This document shows positions 19,594 to 29,872 of a DNA stretch of 64,000 nt, in pieces; position 1 is the stretch's first letter, and each line of letters starts with the position of its first letter. The notes below the pieces were generated by a model, which was not told the DNA's origin, did not search any database, and saw only the letters and a list, made by a program, of their open reading frames with translations. This DNA comes from Escallonia rubra (Eukaryota > Streptophyta > Magnoliopsida > Escalloniales > Escalloniaceae): contig JAVXUO010000788.1 in NCBI GenBank assembly GCA_033065855.1, forward strand, positions 1-64,000. Reading direction: 5' to 3'. The translations under genes and the position numbers were made by a program.

Positions 19594-22500
19594 TTGGCAC
19601 GGTTAGGAGTCGACGCTGGGCCGCGGCTGCAGGGGAAGGACCGAGGATGCCCATTCCCCACATAGTAAAAGGTATGCAACTGCTCAATGATGACAAGGGG
19701 CTTGGTGATTGCCTGGGGATTGAAGAAAAACGTTGGCAAGCATCACATTTTTTTGTGAAGTCCAAAGCGTCACGATGCATTGTAGGCCAATAATACCCAT
19801 GTCGAAGAACTTTGTGTGCCAAGGCGCGTCCTCCCAAGTGTTGTTCGTAAATGCCTTCATGAACTTCCCGCAGAGCATAATTCGACTCTGTCGGTGTGAG
19901 GCAACGGAGGTAAGGAAGTGTGAAGGAACGCTTGTATAGTACATCGTCCACAACAGCATACCGAGCCGAGCGAAGAATGATGCTCCTGGCTTGCTTCCGG
20001 TCGGCAGGTAACGTGCCGTCCTGAAGGTAGGCCTTGATGGGATCAATCCACGACGGTTCATGCTCGGTTTGCATGACTTCCCTCGTTGCAATACTTGGCT
20101 CATGCAGAAGTTCAAGATGAATGGTGCGGCCAAAACCGGATGGATCCTGAGAGACTAACCTTGAAAGTGCATCTGCGGAAGTGTTATCCTCGCGGCGGAT
20201 TTGTGTGATTTTGAAGAGAGTAAATATGCGAGCTACTTCTTTGGCTTTAGACAGGTAAGTGGCCATCTTAGGATCCTTTGCTTCGTACTCTCCTGACATC
20301 TGTTTTACAACGAGCGCTGAATCGCTGAAAGCATGAAGGGATGCTGCCCGCATGGCGTGAGCGAGGTGCATCCCAGCTATCAAAGCTTCGTACTCAGCTT
20401 CATTGTTCGAAGCTTGGAAATCAAAATGAAGAGCGTACTCAATGATCAGGCCCTCTGGTCCATTAAGAATTAATCCCGCACCACTCCCCTGTGCGTTTGA
20501 GGATCCATCCACGAAGAGTGTCCAAGCGAACGATTCGGGTTGAACTAGGAGTGGCTCTTCGTCTTCAATGGGAAAAGTACATTCAACAACGAAGTCAGCC
20601 AAAGCTTGTCCCTTAATTGAAGGCCGTGGTCGACAATGGATGTCAAACTCGCCCAATTCTATCGACCATGGAACGAGACGACCGGAGAGATCAGGCTTGT
20701 GCAATATTCGCCTAAGAGGTTTTTCGGTGAGCACGACCATTGTGTGAGACTGAAAGTACGGTCGAAGCTGCCTGGGGGCGATCAGAAGGGCAAACGCTAT
20801 TTTTTCTGTATTCGGATATCTCTGTTCAGCTCCTTGAAGAATCTTGCTCACATAATAGATGGGGAGCTGTCGACCATCTTGCTCTCGAATTAAAACCGCA
20901 CTGACGGCGGATTCTGAAACGGCCAAATAAAGGAAAAGATCTTCTCCAGGGAGGGGCTTAGAGAGCAGAGGCGGTGAGGCAAGATACTCCTTCAGTTTGT
21001 CGAAGGAGGTTTGACATTCGTCCGTCCACTCGAAATTTTTGATGTTCTTTAATGCCTTAAAGAACGGCAAGCAACGCTCAGCTGACCTAGAGAGAAATCT
21101 GCTGAGGGCAGCTATTCTTTCCGTCAGGACGTGTCTGTCCTGCACGCGTCCGGGAGCAACCATTTCTTGAATTGCTTGGATATTATCTGGGATCGCTTCA
21201 ATTCCACTTTCTGAGATCATAAACAGAAGGAATTTTCCGGTCGATACTCCAAACGCGCATACAGAAGGGTTGAGGCGCATGCGATACTCGCGGAGGAGTA
21301 CGAAACACTGTTGTAGATCAGCAATGTGGTCCTCTGCCTGAAGGCTTTTGACAAGCATGTCGTCGACATAGACCTCCATGCCCTTTCCAATGAGGGGTTT
21401 GAATATTTTATCGACTAACCGTTGGTACGTGGCACCAGCATTTTTTAACCCGAAAGGCATGACGTTGTAGCAAAATAGACCTTGATCCGTGATGAAGGCC
21501 GTCTTGGCTACGTCGTCTGCATGCATGCGGATTTGATTATATCCGGAAAACGCATCCATAAAGCTAAGTAGCTGGTGACCCGACGTAGCGTCGATTAGCG
21601 TATCGATGCGAGGCAGTGGGTAACTATCTTTGGGACATGCCCTGTTCAGATCCGTGTAATCAATGCAGATTCTCCATTTGTTTGCTCCCGCCTTTGGTAC
21701 CATAACAACATTGGCTATCCACTCGGGATAGTCAATTTCCTTGATGAAATCAGCTGCCAGGAGCTTATCGATTTCGGTTTTGATTATCGCCTGTCTTTCT
21801 GGTGCGAAAGGTCGCTTCTTTTGCTTGACGGGCTTGAACGTGGGGTCGACCGAAAGCTGGTGGGTGATTACTGACGGATCAATGCCCTGCATGTCTTCTG
21901 CACTCCATGCGAAGACGTCCATATTGGATCGAAGGAAAGAGACTAGCTGATCTCTAACTCTTGGCTCCAGCATTGAACCAATCCTCACTTGTCGCTCGTC
22001 ATCCCCCTCTCTGATTGGGACAGAAACAAGAGCTTCTACAGGCTCCGCGCGTCTCAAAGTCTTTTCGTTTCGCTGGTCGTCAATAGAGAGTGTCTCTTCT
22101 ACCTTGCACGATGCCACGTAACATCTTCGGGCTAGAATTTGATCTCCTTTCGCATAACCGCCTCCCTTTTGCGTAGGGAATTTCATCATATGATGGTAAG
22201 TAGATGCCCCTGCCTGTCGTCTGTTGAGGCCTGTTCGTCCCAAAATCCCATTGTACGACGATTTAACTTTGACAATAAGGAAATCGAGTGTATGCACCGC
22301 CTGACGAGGCATTTCTCCTGTGACGACCGTAAGGGAGGCAATCCCTTTTACCGGTGCAGAAGCACCTGTGAAGCCGTACAAAGGAGAAGATATTGGCTTT
22401 ACCCTATCCTCAGAGATCCCCATTTGATTGAATGCATCGTCGAAAAGGATGTCGGCTGAGCTTCCTGTATCGACCAAGATGCGTTTGATTTGGAAAGCAT

Positions 22501-24295
22501 CTATCCTCAAAATGATGACGAGGGCATCATCATGTGGAAGGCTCACTCCCTCAAGATCTGCGTCGTCAAATTCTAGCAAGGTGACTTCTTTCGCTCGCTT
22601 TGCCGGTCCTTGTGCAAGATTTACCTGTCTAGCATAGGCTTTTCGTAAAGAGATAGATAGGCCGCCGGCGCTAAGTCCCCCAGAGATGGTATGTATAACA
22701 GGTGGATCCTTTGGGGGTGCTTCATCGGTTCTTCGAGGATTACCTCTTCCCCCAGTCTGCTGCCGATGGTTGTCTTTGACGAACTGCCTACGTTGGCCCT
22801 TGGCGATGAGATTCTCTATTTCTCGCTGAAGCACCTTGCACTCTTCTGTCGTGTGACCGTGATCCTTGTGGAAATGGCAGTATACTCGCGTATCCCTTCT
22901 TTCCGCGGGACCCCTCATAGGCTTAGGCCATTTGAGGATGTTCTGGCCCTTGATCTGATGAAGAATATGTACGCGTGTAATCTTAAGAGGAGTAAATGAT
23001 TTTGAGAGGGGCGCTCGCGGACGCTTGGGTTCATCCTGATGGTTCCCCTCCGGACGATCACGCCTCTTGTGCCCAGAGTGGATCTCTTCTTGTTGTGATG
23101 ATGTCGAATCCTCCTCTGCCCGAAGGTACTTCTCCACTCTGTTAAGGAGATCTGACATATCTCCTGGTGGGCGCAAGTTCAAAGAGAAACGTAGAGGCAT
23201 TCCCGGCCTGACTCCCCTGGCCATCGCTGTAAAGGTTACTCCTGGATCCAAATGATCGATAAGGAGCTTTTCAGTGTTAAAGCGAGCGTAGTATGATTTT
23301 AGGGATTCCCTTGGTCCCTGAATTATACTGAAAAGGGCCGAAGCATTCTTCCTCTGAATGCGACTTGTGAGGAAATTGCTTCGGAAGGATTCGGCCAACT
23401 GGGCCCAGCAAGAAATGGAACGAGGAGCTAAGTGCTGGAACCATACGTGTGCGGCTCCTTTTAATGTCACAGGGAAAGCCCGGCACATTATTTGATCAGG
23501 AACCAGATGCAGATTCATCCCTGAGGTAAAACGGGCTAAGTGTTCCATTGGGTCTCCCTTGCCATCATATGACTCGCACGGAGTCATTTTGAAGTTTGAA
23601 GGAGTTGGGAAGAGATCGATCTCTTCGGAGAATGGCTGTCCAATTATAATTGGAGCATTGGAGTATTGTTCTGCCCGATTACCCCCAGTATTGGGGTAAG
23701 AGTGAGCCTCATTATAATGTTCACGACGCTTTCTAGATCTTGGATTCCGCCTTTCGTCGTCAAATTCTTCATCAGCTTCTTGGGTCTCGCGTTGGTTGTG
23801 ACTTGTTTGTTCCGGTGTCTTTGAAGTGCCCGGATGCCTAAGAGGTTCCGACTGTGGAGGCGGATGTTCTATAGCAGCTTGCAATTTCTCAATAGATTGT
23901 TGCATTGCTCGGATAACGGCCATCAGGTCAGTTTGGTTATCCATAGATTGAGCAATGTTCCCTCCTACTGTGGTGACATTGGTAATGGGAGGTTCAGATA
24001 TGCCGACAGTTTGGAGTGGACGCAAGACTGTGTTTACGGGTGGAGGAGTGAATGTTACCGCCGGTGGTATCACTGCAATAGATGCCGGTGCCGTAGTTGG
24101 TATTATTGCAGGGATTACAGGTACCGCAGTGGTTCGCGCCATAGTAGTGATGGATGGCGTACTCATGATCTTTTTGCCGCGGTTGGGCGGCTGAGATGCA
24201 GAGACCCCACGAATGGGGTCGCGCATCAGAGGTGAAGATGACCCTGGAGGAGGGGTTCCTCCTAACTGAGCTTGCAGATTAGGATTCTGCGACAT
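19586..24295 (-). CDS. Gag-Pol polyprotein, Ty3/gypsy Tat lineage
   Basis: A single 1,569-residue ORF starting 21 bases downstream of the primer-binding site. A capsid-like gag region occupies about residues 230-400 (GDPMEHLARFTSGMNLHLVP, KGAAHVWFQHLAP), followed by a CCHC-like knuckle (CHFHKDHGHTTEEC). Aspartic protease: ILVDTGSSADILF near residue 640. Reverse transcriptase: VVMVPKAGANKWRICIDYTD, SFMDAFSGYNQIRM and catalytic YVDDMLVKS. The pol RNase H follows, then a second RNase H (LFVDGSSNAQGSGAGLIL, ASNNEAEYEALIAGM, EDNTSADALSRL), characteristic of Tat. The integrase zinc-binding HHCC region (HEGIYEQHLGGRALAHKV, CDACQRF) is complete. The ORF stops early in the integrase core, which continues in another frame at 19593-18814. 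Gag and pol are fused without a frameshift. Confidence 0.95.
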   Translation of the reverse strand: MSQNPNLQAQLGGTPPPGSSSPLMRDPIRGVSASQPPNRGKKIMSTPSITTMARTTAVPVIPAIIPTTAPASIAVIPPAVTFTPPPVNTVLRPLQTVGISEPPITNVTTVGGNIAQSMDNQTDLMAVIRAMQQSIEKLQAAIEHPPPQSEPLRHPGTSKTPEQTSHNQRETQEADEEFDDERRNPRSRKRREHYNEAHSYPNTGGNRAEQYSNAPIIIGQPFSEEIDLFPTPSNFKMTPCESYDGKGDPMEHLARFTSGMNLHLVPDQIMCRAFPVTLKGAAHVWFQHLAPRSISCWAQLAESFRSNFLTSRIQRKNASALFSIIQGPRESLKSYYARFNTEKLLIDHLDPGVTFTAMARGVRPGMPLRFSLNLRPPGDMSDLLNRVEKYLRAEEDSTSSQQEEIHSGHKRRDRPEGNHQDEPKRPRAPLSKSFTPLKITRVHILHQIKGQNILKWPKPMRGPAERRDTRVYCHFHKDHGHTTEECKVLQREIENLIAKGQRRQFVKDNHRQQTGGRGNPRRTDEAPPKDPPVIHTISGGLSAGGLSISLRKAYARQVNLAQGPAKRAKEVTLLEFDDADLEGVSLPHDDALVIILRIDAFQIKRILVDTGSSADILFDDAFNQMGISEDRVKPISSPLYGFTGASAPVKGIASLTVVTGEMPRQAVHTLDFLIVKVKSSYNGILGRTGLNRRQAGASTYHHMMKFPTQKGGGYAKGDQILARRCYVASCKVEETLSIDDQRNEKTLRRAEPVEALVSVPIREGDDERQVRIGSMLEPRVRDQLVSFLRSNMDVFAWSAEDMQGIDPSVITHQLSVDPTFKPVKQKKRPFAPERQAIIKTEIDKLLAADFIKEIDYPEWIANVVMVPKAGANKWRICIDYTDLNRACPKDSYPLPRIDTLIDATSGHQLLSFMDAFSGYNQIRMHADDVAKTAFITDQGLFCYNVMPFGLKNAGATYQRLVDKIFKPLIGKGMEVYVDDMLVKSLQAEDHIADLQQCFVLLREYRMRLNPSVCAFGVSTGKFLLFMISESGIEAIPDNIQAIQEMVAPGRVQDRHVLTERIAALSRFLSRSAERCLPFFKALKNIKNFEWTDECQTSFDKLKEYLASPPLLSKPLPGEDLFLYLAVSESAVSAVLIREQDGRQLPIYYVSKILQGAEQRYPNTEKIAFALLIAPRQLRPYFQSHTMVVLTEKPLRRILHKPDLSGRLVPWSIELGEFDIHCRPRPSIKGQALADFVVECTFPIEDEEPLLVQPESFAWTLFVDGSSNAQGSGAGLILNGPEGLIIEYALHFDFQASNNEAEYEALIAGMHLAHAMRAASLHAFSDSALVVKQMSGEYEAKDPKMATYLSKAKEVARIFTLFKITQIRREDNTSADALSRLVSQDPSGFGRTIHLELLHEPSIATREVMQTEHEPSWIDPIKAYLQDGTLPADRKQARSIILRSARYAVVDDVLYKRSFTLPYLRCLTPTESNYALREVHEGIYEQHLGGRALAHKVLRHGYYWPTMHRDALDFTKKCDACQRFSSIPRQSPSPLSSLSSCIPFTMWGMGILGPSPAAAAQRRLLTVPID

Positions 24296-24315
24296 GATTT
24301 ACTCACGAATTTCGG

Positions 24316-24333
24316 GTCCCACGGATGGCGCCA
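24316..24333 (-). other. Primer-binding site, element B
   Basis: Read on the minus strand it is TGGCGCCATCCGTGGGAC, three bases after the 5' LTR and identical to element A's site. Confidence 0.75.
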
Positions 24334-24336
24334 AAA

Positions 24337-24737
24337 TGTTGTGGATGAAATCTGGAACACGTTTCCGATGATTCGCAAGTAAGCCTGCGCAGCAAAAACG
24401 ACACCGGTTACTTCGCCGGAAGTGTTTCCGGCGGAGACACTCCGATGCTTAAGTCAGTTGATCTGTCTGAATATGACTATTATTGTTAAACCAGAAAGCT
24501 TACCTCTTTCTTTGTCTCCATTTCCTTTATATAGAGTTCTCAATCAGAGGATAGTTATGTCTCCTTATTAGGGGGTTACTCTAATCAGGAGATTTATTCC
24601 GGATTAACGATCCGTTAATCTCCTTTAATGGACTGTTACCATCATTTATGGAGAAGTGGATTCAATATATAAGTTATGATTCTTCCGGATGACGACACGT
24701 GTCGTCATCTTGGCTCTTGCTAATTTTACCCATATCA
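24337..24737 (-). repeat. 5' LTR of element B
   Basis: 401 bp. On the minus strand it starts TGATATGGGTAAAA and ends CCACAACA, as in element A. It contains a palindromic G-box block and, about 20 bp further in, a TATA-like TTATATATTG near 24663-24673. Confidence 0.93.
24688..24709. promoter_or_regulatory. 22 bp perfect palindrome with G-box in LTR
   Basis: The stretch equals its own reverse complement. The centre is ACACGTGT, containing the G-box CACGTG, with TGACG on the left arm and CGTCA on the right. These are classic plant bZIP/bHLH recognition cores. It sits upstream of the TATA-like sequence in the LTR promoter region. The 3' LTR copy (14733-14754) has one changed base in the left arm. 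Confidence 0.7.
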
Positions 24738-24743
24738 CTCAGT

Positions 24744-25152
24744 GAAACACAATTTGATCAAAATGATAAAAGTGTATATCTAAATAAAGAACCCACAAGC
24801 ATCGCTACAATTTTTCAATTAATCTGCAATGCTACAGTCTACTATGAATTGAACTAACAAAAATGCAAATGCAATAGGCTATTAAGAACTAACAAAAATC
24901 CAAAACTTTTGTCAAGACAAAAGAGGCTGATATAACTCCAAAAACCAACATACGGATTCAGGTAAATGCAAGATTGGAAGATCACAATGGAACCTATGCA
25001 ACCAAAAATGGAACAATACATATGTAATCCAAGAGAAATCCTCATCACGATTTCATTCAAATCTGAAAAAGGAAAAGGACAGTGAACCAAAGAAACATGG
25101 AGATGATTAAGATTTGGAGTGACTCAGTGAGAGGAGATGAGATCGTGAGATG
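24744..25152. other. Right flank of element B, no gene seen
   Basis: AT-rich. It was contiguous with the sequence left of 14376 before insertion. No coding sequence is recognised. Confidence 0.4.
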
Positions 25153-25853
25153 ACAGGACTAGCTTAGGTGTCAACGCGGGTGATAGTTGTAAGCTATGGC
25201 TCACTGCTAGGGACAAGTCGGGTGGCTACACTAGGATGAAGTAGTAGCAGTAACCCTGATTTTATCAGTTATGTGGATCAAAACACAATTTGGAGGAGAT
25301 GCTTGTTGTGTGGAACTGTAAGCGCCAAATTATGCAGTGATCAGATATGTGAGGGCCTGGTGACATTAGGACAGCCCCATTGAGGAGTCAGGGTGAAACA
25401 CAGGGGAGACCTATGTTTTCCATAATACCGCCATGGTCCATGGATCAACAAGAACAGAAGGGAGCTTGAAGCTTGGAGTTTCAATCGCCTTTTCTTCCAT
25501 CAATCACAACACAAGCCTCTCCCCGTCTCTCTTCGTATTGATCATTGTTTCAAAGTGCTTTAGTCCATGCATGGGAAGATCTTTAGGGGGTTGATTTCAT
25601 CTTCAGAAGCTTACAAGTTTCTCTCCCGGAATCCATTAGCTGCTTAAAGAATTTTATATGTGAAGCTCTGATGTACTGTTGTATGTTGTTCTCTGAATTC
25701 AGTAGTAATCTTCTGACACATATGGCATCTCATCAGCTCAAGTACAAAAGTCATTGGAAGAACTATCAATGAAATTACAGGGTATTCAAGAAGTTTTTTC
25801 TACTTGTATTTGCGTGTCAAGATTCCTTCCATATGTTGTCACCATGAGCATCA
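25153..25853. repeat. 700 bp segmental duplicate, copy 1
   Basis: Matches 52593-53294 over its full length in the same orientation, starting ACAGGACTAGCTTAGGTGTC and ending CACCATGAGCATCA, with few differences. No protein is recognised. Both copies adjoin LRR kinase sequence, so it probably travelled with the kinase genes as 3' flanking DNA. Confidence 0.88.
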
Positions 25854-26780
25854 ATCATAATGTCCAACCTTTGCGGTATATTTAGGACATAACTATGAGA
25901 GTACAACCATTTCTCTAAGCTCCCATTTGGCATATATTCGAGTATTAAGGCTTTGAAATCAGGGGTGGAGCAACTTGTGACAATTTTGATAAGATTTCTA
26001 TGGCGAACATTGCGAATTATCTCACATTCCACAGGAAAACTTTTAAGGGCTCTTTCTTGTTGCAATTTGAATACCTTTATGGCCAAGACCATCCCGTCAG
26101 AAAGTATCCCTTTGTATACTGATCCAAAACTTCCATTACCAAGTAAATTGCTTTCCTCAAACCCTTTAGTTGCTTCTTGAATTTCTTGGTGACTGATTCT
26201 ACGATGTTCAGCCACTGGCTGTAGATCAATTTCTATGGTAGGTCTCTTGCTCTTTCGGCATCTTTTCCACAAAAGTACAGACATCAAGACAAGCACAACC
26301 AATGAAATTGCAGAAGAAACATATATAATCATCACCTTTCGAAGCGTCTTCAATCGATCAGCAGAATTGGTTTTGCATGGACGAACACCAAATTGAGTTG
26401 CACCACATAGAGCTTCGTTTGGAAGGAAAGATTGGCTTGTAAAGTTTCCGAATGGCCCCCATTTGGGATTTCTCCATGTAATTTATTGTAAGACACATTG
26501 AAGTATCTTAGATAAAAGAGCTTGTCTAAAGACTTCAGAATTACGCCTGAGAGGTTGTTTTGAGACAAATCCAATTTTTCCAAGCTCACTAAATATTGAA
26601 ATGTCTCTGGAATAGTCCCCACGAACTCATTATGTTCCAAATAAAGATTGACCAAATTCTGCATATCACCAATGCCGCCAGGGATATCGCCAGAGAAATT
26701 ATTGTACGCTAGATCTAATTTTGTAAGAACCTTCAGATTTCCGATATCAGAAGGTAGATTCCCATGGAAAGAATTTAATG
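25854..26780 (-). pseudogene. LRR receptor kinase, C-terminal LRRs to mid-kinase
   Basis: Closely resembles 55334-56250. The minus strand reads last LRRs (NLVNLYLEHNEFVGTIPET, SLEKLDLSQNNLSGV), a juxtamembrane cap (YNKLHGEIPNGG), and after a frameshift near 26440-26460 a transmembrane helix (VMIIYVSSAISLVVLVLMSV). The kinase N-lobe follows: LLGNGSFGSVYKG as the glycine loop and VLAIKVFKLQ with the catalytic lysine. It ends abruptly after QRLDIMID, before the catalytic loop, where it joins the 25153-25853 duplicate with a short shared ATCA at the junction, as expected from a deletion. The upstream end stops near 26780 in the middle of an LRR. It cannot encode an active kinase. Confidence 0.9.
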
Positions 26781-26811
26781 GGGCAAGTTACATATCTACC
26801 TAGAAATGCAA

Positions 26812-27330
26812 TGGGGCAAATTTTTACGGCCCCTGCGTAGATGATATCTAAGATCTGTAATGGGAGAATAAATCTTTTTTGCTTGTACTTTTAAAAGAAA
26901 AATCGAATGGTATTAGCACCTTCTTTTTGTCTTTTTCCGGACAATTATTCCTAATTTTTGCCCCTATTACAAGCTCACCTTTTGAAGTTTACTAAACCAT
27001 CAGGGACGCCACGACTTCTAAAGGGGTTGTACCTTTGATTAATTTTCTTTTAGTCATGCAAAGGGGAGATTACTTTGACTGATGCACATAGAAGTTGTTA
27101 CATGCCTTGACCATTAGCACAAGAAAGGTCTCCCTCGAATCCAGTCTTACACGCACAGCTGGGTCCCTACATTCTTATGAACAGCATTGATTTCTAACTT
27201 ATAATTCGGGAAACACCTCTTTGGTCTTGGCTTAGAATTTGGTAGTAATGTTCATGTTGGTAATTTTTAAAACTTAAGGAAACCAACAGTGTACAGAATC
27301 TGTCCAGTAGGCAACCAAAGGACAATTTTC
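26812..27330. repeat. Segmental duplicate of 11316-12080
   Basis: Second copy of the non-coding segment described at 11316, with a single version of the internal 151 bp unit. It begins about 30 bp after the truncated LRR at 26780. Confidence 0.8.
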
Positions 27331-27904
27331 TTGGAGAAGTTTTTTTTGGCATGCACTCTGGTCAAGTTCGTGATAAAGGAATGAATTTAACAGGTTATAC
27401 TAAAGAATATTGAGTAGCACGGCAAAGAAAGAAAATGTTTAGGCCTTCAAATATTTTAAGTGCCCTATCATACACAAGAAGTCAGGCTTGATCCTCTTGA
27501 GCTGAGTTACAAAGTTCTCATATTCATCCTTTCCATGGACGACTGCTGCACAGGTCAAAGCCAATATCATGATAGGCCAGCGACTGAGCTAGCAGCAAGA
27601 TGCTAATCCCTTTCCTTTTTAGTTATTTGTGTTTACAACTACTAGGCCACTGAGGTTACCACTGATCTCTTTGGGAATTTTGCTGTAGATCTTGTAGCTA
27701 AATGCATCAAGTCACAAATTTCCAGAACTATATACGAATTGATGCATGTAGCTACAGGATGTACGGCCTAATAGAATGTCATTGAATCCTTTACTTGCTA
27801 GTTGCAAGTCTGCCGACTTATTTCTTGTGTGAATGATAAGAAATGAGCTGGGACTTGGGAAGTCCAAGGCTGTGACTATTTTATGGTAGATGCTGCAAGA
27901 GTGA
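27331..27904. other. Intergenic with possible kinase traces
   Basis: No open gene. Faint resemblance to kinase 3' coding sequence around 27480-27560 is too weak to call. Confidence 0.35.
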
Positions 27905-28107
27905 GCAATTTAATGGAAGATGGAGGTTTTAGTTGAGCAGTTAGTCGCCGAAGGGTTGAGGGTGTCATATCTGATGTGTAGCTTCAAAGCAAGAAGTGCA
28001 TAGTGATCAGTGATGTTGCTCAAAGACATGCTTAGGCAAGCTATGAAACTGTACTCTGTGAACAATACATCACAGAAATGCAAAATAGTCATTGTTTTTC
28101 GTGTCAA
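27905..28107 (-). pseudogene. LRR kinase N-terminal cap fragment
   Basis: On the minus strand a hydrophobic leader is followed by LSNITDHYALLALKLHIRYD, then NPSATNCST. This matches the LRRNT_2 cap of subfamily XII kinases (consensus like NITTDxxALLALKxxI). No LRRs follow; the frame ends after about 65 residues. It is a small relic. Confidence 0.7.
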
Positions 28108-28109
28108 AG

Positions 28110-28739
28110 TGAGGAAAACTCAAGGAAGTGGATTGGTAACCATTTCCAATGGCTAAACCGTGGATGCAAATAACCATCCACAAATGAAGAGTACAATTAT
28201 AATGGGGGGTGTGTGTGAGCACGCGCGCGCTTAGGGGAGGGGATGAAGTGGTTGATTATGCATAGAATAATTACTTTGCGGCTTAGATCAACATCTTTAT
28301 CAATAAAATTGCTCAGTGGGAAAACTATACATCGAAGAACAGGGGGGCAGAAAAGAGGTCTGCATCAGCCAGGTTATATAGCGGACTACCTGGAATTCAA
28401 CAAAACTTTTATTTTACTTTCAGATTGTGAATGGTATAAAATTTCATAGATTGCATTGCCAAGAACATTTGGACGAAAATATAAATATCAGTTATAAGAT
28501 TTTTCATCAGACTTCAATCCTTTCTAAATATGATTCTCTAGCATATATTTGGACTTGATCATCAACATATGGCAAAAGGAAGCAACCCAGGCTTTCATAT
28601 ATTTAACACCCTAGATTTTTCTCCTGGAGCTTTTGTAGGCTACCTGATCGCCACAAAAAAATAAATAAAATAATGCAGGATTAGATCATTAGATCTCAGG
28701 CCTTGAGGGAGCTAAGCACTACCCTCAGTACTTTGCCTC
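28110..28739. other. Intergenic, no gene seen
   Basis: AT-rich with a short alternating purine-pyrimidine run (GTGTGTGTGAGCACGCGCGCGC) near 28206-28229, kept here only as a simple-sequence note. Confidence 0.4.
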
Positions 28740-29275
28740 TGCCAAGATTAGATCAACCTGATAAGATCAATTGGAATATACAGCCTAATGGTAAACGGTA
28801 TAAATTCTGCTTGGACTTGTTTTAGAACTAAAGCAAGCAGTTGTGCTGGAAGCTTGTTTGGTTCAATGGGCATATTCTCAAGTGTTCCATAATTCTATGG
28901 ATGCTGTGTAAAGGTGGTTTGAGAATCAAATCTAAACTGAAGGTATGGAATGTAATCCAAGATGATAGCCGTGTCTTATGCTTCAATCAACCTGAGACAG
29001 CGGATCATTTGTTTATTCAGTGCCCTTATGCTCAAGAGTTATGGAGATTGATTCTTGGAAAACTGAATTTGGTGGTGCCTTTATGCTCATGGATTCAATT
29101 CTTACAACATGCAGTGCAGAACTTTAGAGGCAAGAGCTTCAGGGCCAAATTCTGCAAGCTCTCTATTTCTGTTACAGTTTATGGTCTGTGGAAGGAAAGG
29201 AATGTAGAATTTTTTAGCAGCAGCAAACTACTCCTCAAGGCTGCCTACATGCCATACAACGGTGGGTGAAAATTC
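28740..29275 (+). pseudogene. LINE relic: zinc-binding domain of reverse transcriptase
   Basis: 28841-29269 reads LVWFNGHILKCSIILWM, KGGLRIKSKLKVWNVIQDDS, then CFNQPETADHLFIQCPYAQE and LWRLIL. This is the zf-RVT domain found near the C-terminus of plant LINE ORF2 proteins. The preceding frame (28745-28830, DKINWNIQPNGKRYKF) continues the same domain after a frameshift near 28838. Nothing else of the element is recognised here. The sequence differs from the larger LINE at 31543. Confidence 0.78.
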
Positions 29276-29589
29276 CAGTAAGCAGCTGGAATAAAGTCCC
29301 CTCAACAGCTAGAAACAAAGATCTGTGTATGGCTTGGGGGATCAGCAGCATGGTGTTTGGGGATTAGCTACAATTTTGTGATTATTTCATAGGCTTTGTT
29401 TGATAGTTGTACAGACTAGTATTGCTTGATTCTTGAAATGGTGTAGTGTTGGTTGTATACATGTTTTGAGCTGAAATGGAATACCCGGACATTTGACCAA
29501 AAACAGTTGTATAGGTAAGTGGCCATAGAGAAGTTCCCTGTGGCAAAGCAATACATCCGATTTCCCCTTAATGTTTTCTTTAAGGGGAA
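29276..29589. other. Flank of Helitron, no gene seen
   Basis: Follows the LINE relic and may include its 3' end. No feature is supported beyond that. Confidence 0.4.
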
Positions 29590-29619
29590 CTAGCTAATGT
29601 GCCCGTGCAAATGCACGGG
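29590..29619 (-). other. Helitron 3' end: hairpin plus CTAG
   Basis: Arms at 29602-29608 and 29613-29619 form a perfect 7 bp stem with a 4-base loop. Then come 12 bases to the CTAG end (29590-29593), and T follows on the minus strand. Confidence 0.8.
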
Positions 29620-29872
29620 ACGCGATGTAATTTGATTTTAGTGCTAATAACATATTTTAATATAGCCTATTCATTTTAAAATCCAAAAAACAAAGAAAGA
29701 TAGTTATTTTCAAAGACAAATGAGCTAATTCATTTATGCATCTTGAACGGAATAGTTGACATTACTCAAAGGTACGTAAGTTCCTCCACTACATTAATCC
29801 ACTTCCTAGTGAATTATACTAAAACTGAAAGAACATTTAAGCCCAAACTTTGATTATAGACCATTAGCGAAA

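Larger units (their letters stand above)
14382..24737 (-). mobile_element. Ty3/gypsy Tat-lineage retrotransposon (element B)
   Basis: A 10,356 bp element on the minus strand with 401 bp LTRs (24337-24737 as 5', 14382-14782 as 3'). It is flanked by CTCAGT at 14376-14381 and 24738-24743, a 6 bp duplication. A primer-binding site follows the 5' LTR, and a polypurine tract (GGAATGGGGGGCAAA on the minus strand) precedes the 3' LTR. In element order it carries gag-pol (24295-19586), a frame-broken integrase (19593-18814), an ORF running antisense to the element (16608-18569) and two satellite arrays. A second RNase H domain plus an antisense ORF before the 3' LTR place it in the Tat lineage. By eye the LTRs differ at about 2% of positions. 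Integrase damage suggests it can no longer move by itself. Confidence 0.94.

Noticed and set aside
13990-25152. A hAT-like element (CAGTGACGGAGCC start) hosting element B
   Set aside because: No matching opposite terminus or 8 bp duplication could be found on the right side of element B.
25157-25856. The duplicated 700 bp as a possible gene
   Set aside because: No open frame or protein motif in either copy; better described as duplicated flanking DNA.
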